In this document: one piece after another, positions 45,932 to 54,449 of the stretch
Position numbering within the stretch: the first letter of the stretch is position 1
How the letters are laid out: each line of letters starts with the position of its first letter
NCBI RefSeq assembly: GCF_000702165.1
Contig: NZ_JNKU01000005.1
Span: forward strand, 21,493-85,492
DNA from: Sharpea azabuensis DSM 18934
GTDB taxonomy: Bacteria > Bacillota_I > Bacilli_A > Erysipelotrichales > Coprobacillaceae
Direction of reading: 5' to 3'
Length of the DNA stretch: 64,000 nucleotides
Program-made: the position numbers and the translations under genes
The notes under the pieces: generated by a model
Databases searched by the model: none
Seen by the model: the letters and a program-made list of their open reading frames with translations, nothing else
Told to the model about the DNA's origin: nothing

Positions 45932-47896
45932 CTAACGAATTAAATATCTATACAGATCTAAATTAGATTTAGTGTTTCTGATTTTTTGTACCTTCTCTTC
46001 ATTTTCAATGAGAGAGATATATTCTTTATAGAATATCTGCATTCTCTGTATCTCTTCATGTGTTGTCAGCTTGATGGCTAACAGAAAAATAATATCAACA
46101 GATTCATCTTCATCCCAGGCAATAGGTTCGTCCAGAGTCACTATCGCAACATGGGATTCGTTGACTGCACTTTCAGCGCCATGTGGCAAGGCCATATGAT
46201 TACCTATCGATGTTGAAGTAATGGCTTCTCTATCAAGTACCGTCTGACAGAATTCCTTTTTAACATAACCCTTTTTCTCTAATGCCAAGGACATCTTTCT
46301 AAGTAGATCTTCCTTGTTTTCGGCATGTATATTGAGTTGAATAAGCTCCGGATCAAATAGAGGATGACAGACAGGCGAGAACGTGTTCTTAAGGCTTTCT
46401 CTTGTGAGGTTCATATCATCCATGAACGATCTTAGTGTAAGCAATCCTTCATCACTCAGGAGATTTGTTATAATGACCAGTCTAGAATCATTCAAGTTCA
46501 TTGGATGGTCAGCTATTATTATTTGTGCATCCTTGCATTTATTGGGAGTAAAATCATGTCGACCAACAACCTTTATTTCATCTATTTCAGGAATATTCTT
46601 TGTGATTCGTGAACTGACTAGTTCTACGTAACCACGTGTCATGTTTGATACCAGTACGGCCTTATAGTTTTCCTGCTTTCTTTCTAACGCTGACTGAATA
46701 TAAAGCGCAACATAAGCAAGCTCGTCTTCAGTTATTTGTATATCGAAATACTTTTCAAAGAGAATTGCAGCTGACAGTGTTGCCCTGAAGACATTCTTGT
46801 ATTCACTTTTTATAAAGTCAACCATTGCGTTCTCGTGTGGAGTGCCGGAACGAAGTCGGAATATAGTAGGACGAAGATGGAAAACAAGGCTTTCCCTTAA
46901 TCTTGTGTCATTGCTTAAATCGACATTGAGAATGCCACCTACTGTATCAATGAGAATATCGGCAAACTCAATGAGCTTTTCATCATATTTATGGATTGCT
47001 CCCCAGGAATCTTCCGAATTGCTGATATTAATGAAACGAGAGCACATGATCTGTGTAGCTAGGAAATAAGTATCATTATCCGATATTGAAATATAGAGAA
47101 GACGCTGAATCTTTGCAAAGATGGCTACTGCAAACTGGTATTCAGCATAATGCTGAAGCGTTTCAATATCCTCAGAACTTATATTTCTAGGCTGTGCAAT
47201 ATTCGAACGATAAACAGCTAAAACACAGTAAACATATATTTCATAGAATGAATCATCGGTAAGAAGGTAGTTCCAGTCACTTTCAACTTCCTTGATAACT
47301 CTCTTAATGAGCTCTGTATTGATACCATAAAAGAGTTCATTGACCTGACCTTCGATGCTTTCATTCTTGTTAAAACTACAGATAAATTCTTTTAAAGCGA
47401 GGCGATATGCATTTTCTTCATATGCCAGTAAATAGCCTCTTCCGCTTACATTGACTATTTTGATACTGAACTCATCCAGCCATTCTTGTGCACTCTTGAT
47501 GATCTTATGTACTGTTGGCGTAGATAAGTAGAGCTGTTCTGATAAGGATCTGATGGAAATAGCTTCCTGTGGGAATAACTTGAAGAATGCCTTCAATACA
47601 AAGATCACGCGATCCTTTGTATCATTCGCAACCGTCAGATTGTTTCCCTTGATGAAGTTAGCGACTTCATCTTTCTTGTCCTCATACACATTAAGCCATA
47701 TGCCGACTCTTGGCTTCTTTTCAATCATTCCAAGATTCTTCTCAGCTAAGAAGTCTTCTGTAAGCTCTATTTTATTTCTGGCTGCTTTAAGTGATAAATT
47801 AAGACAATCAGCAATGTCCTTGGTTGCTACGACTTTACCATCTAGCAAATATTCTATTATTTTCTTAACATAATACTCTGATTGATCCTTCTTCAT
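45932..47896 (-). CDS. PRD-domain activator of the PTS/aldolase operon
   Basis: 654 residues, AAGGAGT before the ATG. N-terminal HTH_11 about 1-65, Mga/HTH-like domain about 80-165, PRD1 about 180-290 and PRD2 about 300-405 (IHKYDEKLIEFADILID; DELAYVALYIQSALER), EIIB-like segment about 410-490 lacking an active Cys, and EIIA domain about 505-654 with His in HMALPHGAESAV. Same architecture as the regulator at 283-2172 and as MtlR/LicR. Its position inside the operon makes it the likely local activator, acting at the inverted repeat upstream of the EIIB gene. Confidence 0.87.
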   Translation of the reverse strand: MKKDQSEYYVKKIIEYLLDGKVVATKDIADCLNLSLKAARNKIELTEDFLAEKNLGMIEKKPRVGIWLNVYEDKKDEVANFIKGNNLTVANDTKDRVIFVLKAFFKLFPQEAISIRSLSEQLYLSTPTVHKIIKSAQEWLDEFSIKIVNVSGRGYLLAYEENAYRLALKEFICSFNKNESIEGQVNELFYGINTELIKRVIKEVESDWNYLLTDDSFYEIYVYCVLAVYRSNIAQPRNISSEDIETLQHYAEYQFAVAIFAKIQRLLYISISDNDTYFLATQIMCSRFINISNSEDSWGAIHKYDEKLIEFADILIDTVGGILNVDLSNDTRLRESLVFHLRPTIFRLRSGTPHENAMVDFIKSEYKNVFRATLSAAILFEKYFDIQITEDELAYVALYIQSALERKQENYKAVLVSNMTRGYVELVSSRITKNIPEIDEIKVVGRHDFTPNKCKDAQIIIADHPMNLNDSRLVIITNLLSDEGLLTLRSFMDDMNLTRESLKNTFSPVCHPLFDPELIQLNIHAENKEDLLRKMSLALEKKGYVKKEFCQTVLDREAITSTSIGNHMALPHGAESAVNESHVAIVTLDEPIAWDEDESVDIIFLLAIKLTTHEEIQRMQIFYKEYISLIENEEKVQKIRNTKSNLDLYRYLIR

Positions 47897-48109
47897 TTCT
47901 TACTCCTTCAAAAACAATACTAAAAGTAATAGAAGATTATTATAACTCACATCCAGAAATAATTATAGAGACTATCATACACATATGCCAAATGAGAGAG
48001 AATAAATCCTGGATTGAATTTCATTGAGATTGGTTTGGAGACTAACAAATGTACGAGCTTTCCAGCAATCTATTCCCTGTTCCATTCAGCTATCAATAAT
48101 CAGTTTGGA

Positions 48110-48979
48110 TTACTTTGTATACAAGCTTGCTTTTCCAACTGAGTCAAATAATCTACATTTTTCTTCAACAACACGCTCACATTCCTTCATGCCTTCTGGA
48201 TAGATTTCCAAAGGTTCACGATAGTCAGGGTTCGCATTGAGAACTTCACGAGTCTTCTTATAGAACACAGACTTGATGTCTGATGAGATATTGATTTTTG
48301 AGATACCATGCTTTACTGCTGCAGCAATTTCTTCATCCTTGTTTGAAGAACCGCCATGCAATACAAGAGGAATAGTAACTTCTTCTGTGATCTGATCTAA
48401 GATGTCAATTCTTAGCTTTGGTTTCATGTTGCTTGGATAGATGCCGTGTGCAGTACCAATTGCGACAGCGAATGTATCGATACCTGTATCTTCAATGAAC
48501 TGCTTTGCTTCAGCAGGAACAGTATAGATAACGCCCTGTGTTCCACCTTCGATAGAGTTGCCAGTTGTACCAATAGTTCCTAATTCTGATTCAACTGAGA
48601 CATTAGCTAAATGAGCCGTTTCTACGACTTTCTTTGTGATGGCTACGTTTTCTTCATAAGGAAGTCTTGAAGCATCAATCATGACTGATGTCATACCTGC
48701 CTGGATTGCCTTTACAACCGTTTCATATGTATCACCATGATCAAGATGGATGACTACTGGGACATTTGTTCTTGTTGCTTCATAGATCATTGCCTGAATC
48801 TGACTGTAACCTACGAATCTGAATTCATCTGGACTCATTTCAAGAATAACTGGTGACTGTAATTCATTGACCTTCTTCATGACAGCCTTTAATAACTGAT
48901 CACTTCCAATATTAAAAGCTGGAACTGCGAATTTATTTTCCTTTGCGACTTTAAGCAAATCTGCCATATTCATTAACAT
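48110..48979 (-). CDS. Class II fructose/tagatose-bisphosphate aldolase
   Basis: 289 residues with AGAGGT before the ATG. Zinc ligands and catalytic region in VVIHLDHGDTYE (about 82) and later VLHGGSSNKDEEI (about 207), with NISSDIK for phosphate binding. Family FbaA/GatY/KbaY, ketose-bisphosphate aldolase. Within a PTS operon the enzyme should cleave the phosphorylated, then bisphosphorylated, sugar into triose phosphates. Paralogue of the adjacent aldolase (18-bp gap) but clearly divergent. Confidence 0.87.
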   Translation of the reverse strand: MLMNMADLLKVAKENKFAVPAFNIGSDQLLKAVMKKVNELQSPVILEMSPDEFRFVGYSQIQAMIYEATRTNVPVVIHLDHGDTYETVVKAIQAGMTSVMIDASRLPYEENVAITKKVVETAHLANVSVESELGTIGTTGNSIEGGTQGVIYTVPAEAKQFIEDTGIDTFAVAIGTAHGIYPSNMKPKLRIDILDQITEEVTIPLVLHGGSSNKDEEIAAAVKHGISKINISSDIKSVFYKKTREVLNANPDYREPLEIYPEGMKECERVVEEKCRLFDSVGKASLYTK

Positions 48980-48997
48980 AATCTTCTACCTCTTCTT

Positions 48998-49849
48998 TTA
49001 TAATGATTTTCCGACTGAACCTGATAGTTCAATATAATGCTTGACGATCTGTTGACTTTCCTTTTCAACCTGATTCATCATGACCCAGTAATTGATGTCT
49101 GGATCCTCTGCTAAATGCTGTTTTATTGCTGCTGTGTTCGCATTCATGAAATCACAGCCTACATTGATTTTGTTGATACCATATTTGACTGAATTGATGA
49201 TGTTCTCATCACCTGAGCCGGAACCACCATGCAATACGAGTGGAGCATGTGTAAGTTCCTTGATTTCCTTGAGCCGTTCAAAGTCAAACTTAGGTACATA
49301 GCCTTCAGGATAATTGCCATGGCTTGATCCATAAGATACTGCAAGACAGTCAACGCCAGTTTCTTTTAGGAATCTTAAAGCTTCCTGTGGGCGTGTCTTC
49401 ATATCATCATCTGTACGATGTCCATCATTTGCACCCATGCATCCGATTTCACCCTCTACTGAGGCACCATATGTCTGGGCGAATTCAACAATGCTGCGTG
49501 TAATGGCAATGTTCTGATCAAGATCATAGCGAGATGCATCCATCATGACGCTTGAGAAGCCGTCATGAAGTGCCTTCTTGACAAGAGCAATGTCAGCGCC
49601 ATGGTCGAAGTTTAAGGCAACTTCGACACTGGCACGCTGTGCTAGATGCTTCACGATTGGCGCTATGAGCGCACTGTCACAATGATTGACAAGATGTTCC
49701 TGGACAATGTTGATAATGATTGGAGCTCTTAATGATGCAGCTGCATCAATGACTGCCCTGGATGTTTCAATGTTGAAACAGTTGATAGCCATGACTGCAT
49801 AATTTCCTTCATTTGCACGCATAAGCATGCCCTTCATTGAAGTATACAC
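48998..49849 (-). CDS. Class II ketose-bisphosphate aldolase, second copy
   Basis: 283 residues from a GTG start (YTSMKGMLMRANEGNYAVMAI aligns with the family N-terminus), AGGGGTGATG upstream. Metal ligands in ALNFDHGADIA (about 82) and LHGGSGSGDENI (about 202). Note Asn-Phe replaces the usual His-Leu before DHG, so one face of the active site differs from its neighbour (IHLDHGD). The two aldolases may form a heteromer or handle different sugar bisphosphates. No sugar-phosphate kinase is in the operon. Confidence 0.85.
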   Translation of the reverse strand: MYTSMKGMLMRANEGNYAVMAINCFNIETSRAVIDAAASLRAPIIINIVQEHLVNHCDSALIAPIVKHLAQRASVEVALNFDHGADIALVKKALHDGFSSVMMDASRYDLDQNIAITRSIVEFAQTYGASVEGEIGCMGANDGHRTDDDMKTRPQEALRFLKETGVDCLAVSYGSSHGNYPEGYVPKFDFERLKEIKELTHAPLVLHGGSGSGDENIINSVKYGINKINVGCDFMNANTAAIKQHLAEDPDINYWVMMNQVEKESQQIVKHYIELSGSVGKSL

Positions 49850-49864
49850 TCATCATCACCCCTA

Positions 49865-50959
49865 TTAGCTTAACTGAATGCTTGATAAATCTACTTCTTC
49901 CTCTTCATCAGTGAAGACATTGTTTCTAGCTTCTTCTTCAGTAAGTCTCTTCTTCAATACGACAAGCAATACACCGGTTACTAATGAGCCGATAAGCAAT
50001 GCTGCAACGGCTACTAATGGCTTGCTCATTGCAGGGATAACGAATACACCACCTGATGGAACAGGAGAACCATTGCCAAACATAAAGCTGATCATTCCAC
50101 ATACTCCACAGCCGATAGATGTTGAAATAACAGTACGGATAAGATCATTCATAGCAATTGGGATAACGCCTTCAGAGATCATACATACGCCCATTGGGAA
50201 TGCTACCTTGATCGCATCAACTTCCTGATCTGTATAGATTCTCTTCTTGATGACCTTAGAGATTAATAATGCAAATGTTACACCGAATGGTGGTACCATT
50301 GCTGCTAATACCTTGATGCCTTCAGGACCAGTAATGCCTTCAAGCAATAAGCCATCACAAATAAGGTTAGGAACTTTAGAGATTGCTCCGCCATAGTCAA
50401 TACAACCGATTGCACCAATAACGAAGCCATATAATGCTTTTTGAGACTGATCTAAGCCTGTAATAAAGTCATGTAATCCACCAGTAATATAAGTAATAGG
50501 ACCACCTAATACGAAGTACATCAATAAGCCACCGATTGCTGCTGTTAATGTTGGTACGATCATCATAGGCATAAGTGCTTCTGCCCACTTTGGAACCTTT
50601 ACATACTTGATAATTGCCTTAGCGATATAGCCTGATACGAAGCCACCGATGATGCCACCTAAGAAGCCTGCTCCTAAGAATGAAGCAATCTGGCCCATCA
50701 AGAAACCAGGAGCAATACCAGGACGGTCAGCAATTGAGTAAGAAATATAACCAGCAATGAATGATGGCAAGAGTCCCATTCCTAGTACACCAAGTGAAGT
50801 AAATGCACTTGGAATAGTCAATTGAGACATCTTAGTAACTACCTGGCCACCCATAAGGTTTCCAATTGCGATAAGTAAACCTGAAGCAACAACTAATGGA
50901 AGCATGTATGATATTGCTGTCAGCAAGTGCTGCTTCACTTCTAATAAGACTTTTTTCAT
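49865..50959 (-). CDS. PTS fructose-family EIIC permease
   Basis: 364 residues from the ATG at 50959, preceded by GGGAGGAAAAA; a longer frame to 51049 overlaps the EIIB gene and has no site. About 9-10 helices with GFVSGYIAKAI, GAIGCIDYGGAISKVPN, ISEGVIPIAMND and GNGSPVPSGGVFVIPA typical of fructose EIIC; the last motif GxPVPxGG is family-conserved. Transports and, with EIIB, phosphorylates a hexose-type sugar. Sugar identity cannot be read from sequence. Confidence 0.88.
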   Translation of the reverse strand: MKKVLLEVKQHLLTAISYMLPLVVASGLLIAIGNLMGGQVVTKMSQLTIPSAFTSLGVLGMGLLPSFIAGYISYSIADRPGIAPGFLMGQIASFLGAGFLGGIIGGFVSGYIAKAIIKYVKVPKWAEALMPMMIVPTLTAAIGGLLMYFVLGGPITYITGGLHDFITGLDQSQKALYGFVIGAIGCIDYGGAISKVPNLICDGLLLEGITGPEGIKVLAAMVPPFGVTFALLISKVIKKRIYTDQEVDAIKVAFPMGVCMISEGVIPIAMNDLIRTVISTSIGCGVCGMISFMFGNGSPVPSGGVFVIPAMSKPLVAVAALLIGSLVTGVLLVVLKKRLTEEEARNNVFTDEEEEVDLSSIQLS

Positions 50960-50990
50960 TTTCCTTTTTCCTCCCTGAACAATGAAAGAC

Positions 50991-51305
50991 TTATGATTTT
51001 TGTAATTCTGATTCGATTTTCTGAATGATCTGCTTAGGTGCCTTGACAACTAAGCTTGTAGGAACTTTGACAGTACGCTTTCCTTCAAAGCGTTCCATTC
51101 CTGTAATAGCGATATCCACTGCAAGAATGACAACATCAGCATCCTTTATTTCCTGTTCTGTTAATGCGTCTTCTGTACCGATTGTTCCTTGTGTCTCAAC
51201 ATGAATTGTATGCCCTAATGCTTCTGCGGCTCTGATGAGCTTTTCTTTGGCGATATACGTATGAGCAATTCCTGATGTACACGCTGCTACTGCTACGATT
51301 TTCAT
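50991..51305 (-). CDS. PTS fructose-family EIIB protein
   Basis: 104 residues from the ATG at 51305, chosen because AGGAGGTG lies six nt upstream; the in-frame GTG at 51314 is part of that site. Active-site loop AACTSGIAHTY holds the phosphorylated Cys; family members usually have ACPTGIAHT, so Pro-Thr is replaced by Thr-Ser here. Cytosolic domain that receives phosphate from EIIA and passes it to sugar in EIIC. First gene of the operon, downstream of the 21-bp inverted repeat. Confidence 0.88.
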   Translation of the reverse strand: MKIVAVAACTSGIAHTYIAKEKLIRAAEALGHTIHVETQGTIGTEDALTEQEIKDADVVILAVDIAITGMERFEGKRTVKVPTSLVVKAPKQIIQKIESELQKS

Positions 51306-51398
51306 GACGTTCACCTCCTGTTATTATTTTGAGATCCCTTGTCTCTTCTGTGCCTTTATACTATCATGTAAAGGCTTTCATTTCGTAACGACAATGGT

Positions 51399-51452
51399 CA
51401 TAATAATGTGCTCTATTTTCTTTTTACCCCTAAAATAGGGAACATTATTATG
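51399..51452 (-). promoter_or_regulatory. 21-bp inverted repeat, likely operator of the PTS/aldolase operon
   Basis: The arms at 51399-51419 and 51432-51452 match at 19 of 21 positions around a 12-nt spacer; outer 11 bp (CATAATAATGT) are perfect. It sits about 95-150 bp upstream of the EIIB start, where PRD activators of the MtlR/LicR type bind. A hairpin in RNA is also possible, but there is no T-run. Confidence 0.65.
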
Positions 51453-51952
51453 CCTTTGTGATTTATTAAAGATATTTCTATAAGTGCTTATTTTGTAAAT
51501 ATTAGTGTATATCTAAATATATACTAATATAAAGTATTTTATACATAACATATATTTTAAACATTGAAAACATAATAAAGTAAATCAACAAATAATTCAT
51601 TATCATCCGCCTGTCTATAAATATGAACGAATGGAATGAATACTTTTTATCAATGTTGATAGTGCGTAGACATCCTCTATTTATATTTCATCAAAACAAA
51701 AAGTCTCGTTAAGTCATATAGCAAAATGATATTTGTGTATTAAATATAAACACCCAGGATGCATATGCATTTACTGGGTGTTTATAACAACTCATATTGT
51801 ATTACGAACATTTAAGAATTGGTATACATCTATCTTGCTCATAAACTTCAATATAAAAAACATAATATATCTTACTAATAGCAATATAACAACGGCAATC
51901 GTTAAACTTCTATATTAAATATAATTTGCATTACATGTTTAATTAGCTAGAT
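51453..51952. other. AT-rich intergenic region with one hairpin
   Basis: About 500 bases between the PTS operon operator and the AlbA_2 gene. Apart from the hairpin at 51748-51783 no gene or RNA was identified. Confidence 0.45.
51748..51783. repeat. Hairpin with a 10-bp stem
   Basis: AAACACCCAG and CTGGGTGTTT pair; the loop contains the palindrome ATGCATATGCAT. Terminator-like on both strands, about 170 bp beyond the AlbA_2 gene, though the T-run is short. Confidence 0.55.
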
Positions 51953-53110
51953 TTAACATTTATCAAATGATATTTTATTAATCCCTCTAAACTCTTCAAG
52001 CATATCCTTAAGTACAATTGCTGTACGAATGCTCTTTTTGTATGCATTAGTTTTCGCTTCACATTCGGTTTTTATATAATCAAACGCATTTGAACTATTA
52101 ATACGCTTTTTCAAATTCAACTTATTGCTTTTGATATAATTTTCAAAATTATTTCTTTCAATTTCTGATTCAAAAAAGAGTATGACTTCCTCGTTCCTCG
52201 TAAAAGCTAATCTTTCATCTGGATTTTCCGGATCATACATAAACTGCATCAATTGTTCTATATGGCTTCCTTTAACAACACACTTATATTTGATGACATC
52301 TCGATGGTATTTATCAAAGTTTACATATCTCCATTCGGGAACAGGAATACTCAACCTTCCTCCGTCTAAAATTACAATTTGAAAGCTTTCTAACGTAGTC
52401 CCTCTTGCTTTAATATCCATCATGTAATAAGAAGTTGATTCATTCGTCTGAACATAGGAATAGAATTCATCAGTCCTTCGCCCTGCTTCATAATCTTCTT
52501 CAGAACACTCCAGGGTATACTCGGGTAAATAGATATTATAATAGCCATTATCACTTTTTACCCAATTCAACTTATTGACTAGCTCATCAAAAATATAATC
52601 TAGTGGTGCTTTAGTAAGTCCAAAACGTTTGCGCCATAAGTTTTCTATTACTCCAATTTCAGCATTTCCATTATCAGGCGTATTTTTATCTCCGATTCTT
52701 GCATAAATACATCCCGGTCTCATTTTACCATATTGCTTCTTTAAATATACGGGTGTTTTATTTGTATTATAGACTCGCAAAACATCTAATTCTACGTCTT
52801 GAAAAATTAAGGATTCAAGCGATATACTTGGCAAGTTATCTCCAGCGAATGATAAGTTAGAAATTGTATCTATTATATCTGCTTGTTTTTTTCTCTCTCC
52901 CGCCATACCAGTTATTGATAAATCATCTGCAATGCCAAAAATTATAAAACAATCCTCATCATGAACTGTATTAGCGAAGCAAATTATATCCTTTAGCAAA
53001 TCTTCAGTTTTTTCATACCATTCCTGTTTGAAGTCCCAAAATTCCCCTTCTCTTTTTTGTTTGAGAAAAAATGATATTAATTCATCTAATGGTAATTTGC
53101 TATATCTCAC
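51953..53110 (-). CDS. AlbA_2 (Schlafen-type) putative DNA-binding/ATP-binding protein
   Basis: 385 residues from a GTG start with GGAGGAGG upstream. N-terminal AlbA_2 domain about 1-150: EGEFWDFKQEW, IICFANTVHDEDCFIIFGIADD, and GCIYARIGDKN are its conserved blocks. The C-terminal half (about 165-385) is not recognised. AlbA_2 proteins occur in regulators, Schlafen-like nucleases and some phage-defence genes. It starts directly after the stop of the truncated VirD4 gene, so translation is coupled to it. Role unknown. Confidence 0.75.
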   Translation of the reverse strand: MRYSKLPLDELISFFLKQKREGEFWDFKQEWYEKTEDLLKDIICFANTVHDEDCFIIFGIADDLSITGMAGERKKQADIIDTISNLSFAGDNLPSISLESLIFQDVELDVLRVYNTNKTPVYLKKQYGKMRPGCIYARIGDKNTPDNGNAEIGVIENLWRKRFGLTKAPLDYIFDELVNKLNWVKSDNGYYNIYLPEYTLECSEEDYEAGRRTDEFYSYVQTNESTSYYMMDIKARGTTLESFQIVILDGGRLSIPVPEWRYVNFDKYHRDVIKYKCVVKGSHIEQLMQFMYDPENPDERLAFTRNEEVILFFESEIERNNFENYIKSNKLNLKKRINSSNAFDYIKTECEAKTNAYKKSIRTAIVLKDMLEEFRGINKISFDKC

Positions 53111-53392
53111 TTAATCCTCCTCCGTAAACAACTTCAGCTTAGAAATATCCATTTTACTTCCAGATAAATAGTAATCATAAGCCATATCCTCAAGTGACTT
53201 ATGAAGTCTTGGATAGAGCGAGTCCTTGATATCAACAATCAAATGACTATATGTATTCATTTGAAGAAGCATTGGTTCCAATAAGTATCTTGTCTTGCCA
53301 GAACCTGGTGCTCCCACGATCATATGATTTACACCGCCAAAATTGTCAGGTAAACCCATATAAGCATCCTTACCAACTCTCATCTTTTCCAT
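53111..53392 (-). CDS. Truncated VirD4/TraG-type coupling ATPase (Walker A segment only)
   Basis: 93 residues, CTAGGAGG before the ATG. MRVGKDAYMGLPDNFGGVNHMIVGAPGSGKTRY matches the start of the soluble domain of conjugative coupling proteins, with Walker A GAPGSGKT at about 27-34, then LLQMNTYSHLIVDIKDSLY where full-length members have ..VVxDPKGELY. Membrane anchor, Walker B, arginine finger and all later parts (500 or more residues) are missing. Either a remnant of an integrative element or a small protein that has kept the nucleotide-binding loop. Confidence 0.65.
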   Translation of the reverse strand: MEKMRVGKDAYMGLPDNFGGVNHMIVGAPGSGKTRYLLEPMLLQMNTYSHLIVDIKDSLYPRLHKSLEDMAYDYYLSGSKMDISKLKLFTEED

Positions 53393-53407
53393 ATTCTCTT
53401 TTTCCTC

Positions 53408-54046
53408 CTAGAACATGATGTCTTCTTCAAAAGAAATCACTTCGTTTAATGCACGATAGCTAAAGAGATGATCAGCAATACCGTAGTCAATAGCTTCTTG
53501 TCCTTTCAACCATGTTTCTTTTTCGCAGTCTCGTTCTATTTCAGTAACCGTATGCTTTGTCCATTCCGCAAGATCTTGATAAATCATACGTTCACTGTCA
53601 CCAATCATCTCAGATAGACTCTTGATGCTTGTCGAATTAATCATTGAATAAGGTGTGATAGAAGGCTGATGAATCATAACTTTACCATGAGGCATGATGA
53701 AGCGATGGCCTTCAGGTAGGGATGCAAATACAAGAGATCCTGCACTTGCACAGATTTCACTGACAACACCAAAGAACTTCACTGGTGCTCTTTCAATGAA
53801 ATCAATAAGATGATAAGCAGCATTTACACTACCACCTGGCGTATTGAAATAAAGAGTAATTGGACTACTTTCGCTTTCTTGAATAAGAAGCTCGCAAATA
53901 GTAATAAGGGATTCAATAGACTCCGATGTAATCTCATCACTCAAAGTGACTTTTCTCATCTTAGAAGTAAGATAAGCCTTTGCATCGATTGCGAATGGTC
54001 CGTTTACACTCTGTGAAACGAACACTTGATTTGTTTGTGAATTCAT
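53408..54046 (-). CDS. ClpP-like serine protease with altered catalytic triad
   Basis: 212 residues, AAAGGAAAAG before the ATG. ClpP fold: TLYFNTPGGSVNAAYHL (about 77), nucleophile Ser in ICASAGSLVFAS (about 114), catalytic His in KVMIHQPS (about 140). In the third-residue block, E. coli ERDTERDRFL aligns with ERDCEKETWL, so the catalytic Asp is replaced by Glu. The C-terminus lacks a clear Clp-ATPase docking tail. First gene of the three-gene cassette; a housekeeping ClpP elsewhere is expected. May have weak or altered activity. Confidence 0.78.
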   Translation of the reverse strand: MNSQTNQVFVSQSVNGPFAIDAKAYLTSKMRKVTLSDEITSESIESLITICELLIQESESSPITLYFNTPGGSVNAAYHLIDFIERAPVKFFGVVSEICASAGSLVFASLPEGHRFIMPHGKVMIHQPSITPYSMINSTSIKSLSEMIGDSERMIYQDLAEWTKHTVTEIERDCEKETWLKGQEAIDYGIADHLFSYRALNEVISFEEDIMF

Positions 54047-54387
54047 AATGTACTTTTCCTTTCTTTTCTACTTACAATACTATTGTTTCATCATAACCCA
54101 AGTTCGCTTCTTGCTTAACCATGAGAAGAAAACTCTTTATCCTTATATTATATATACATGTTCACCTCATAAGACTATCTGTACGTTGATGTAATAAACT
54201 ATTATAAATCTTAATCAATAATTGAGGAACCGTGTGAGGAGAAAAGTAGATAGGAATACTTTATAAGTGTTGGGGATATAGTTTTTTTGTTCGGGAATTA
54301 TATTATAGCACTTCGATTTTGGCTTATAAACTTTTTACAGTGAGTATTGAAGTGGTGGATATATTGGGCACTATTTTATTGATTAAT
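54047..54387. other. Intergenic region between ClpP-like and nitroreductase genes
   Basis: Divergent AT-rich spacer; no gene with an RBS recognised. Promoters for the leftward cassette should lie near 54060-54150. Confidence 0.4.
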
Positions 54388-54404
54388 ATGCAAATCATTT
54401 GCAT
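54388..54404 (+). promoter_or_regulatory. Fur-family-like 7-1-7 palindromic operator
   Basis: ATGCAAAT-C-ATTTGCAT, a perfect palindrome whose core TGCAAAT-C-ATTTGCA has the 7-1-7 geometry of Fur/Zur/PerR boxes. It covers the -35 element of the nitroreductase promoter, so a bound protein would block transcription. Confidence 0.55.
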
Positions 54405-54426
54405 TTTTAGTTATTTCCTCTACAAT
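54399..54426 (+). promoter_or_regulatory. Promoter of the nitroreductase-CobW unit
   Basis: TTGCAT, 16-bp spacer, TACAAT, about 24 bp before the start codon. Confidence 0.6.
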
Positions 54427-54449
54427 AGAAGCGTAAGTGAGGAATTGAA

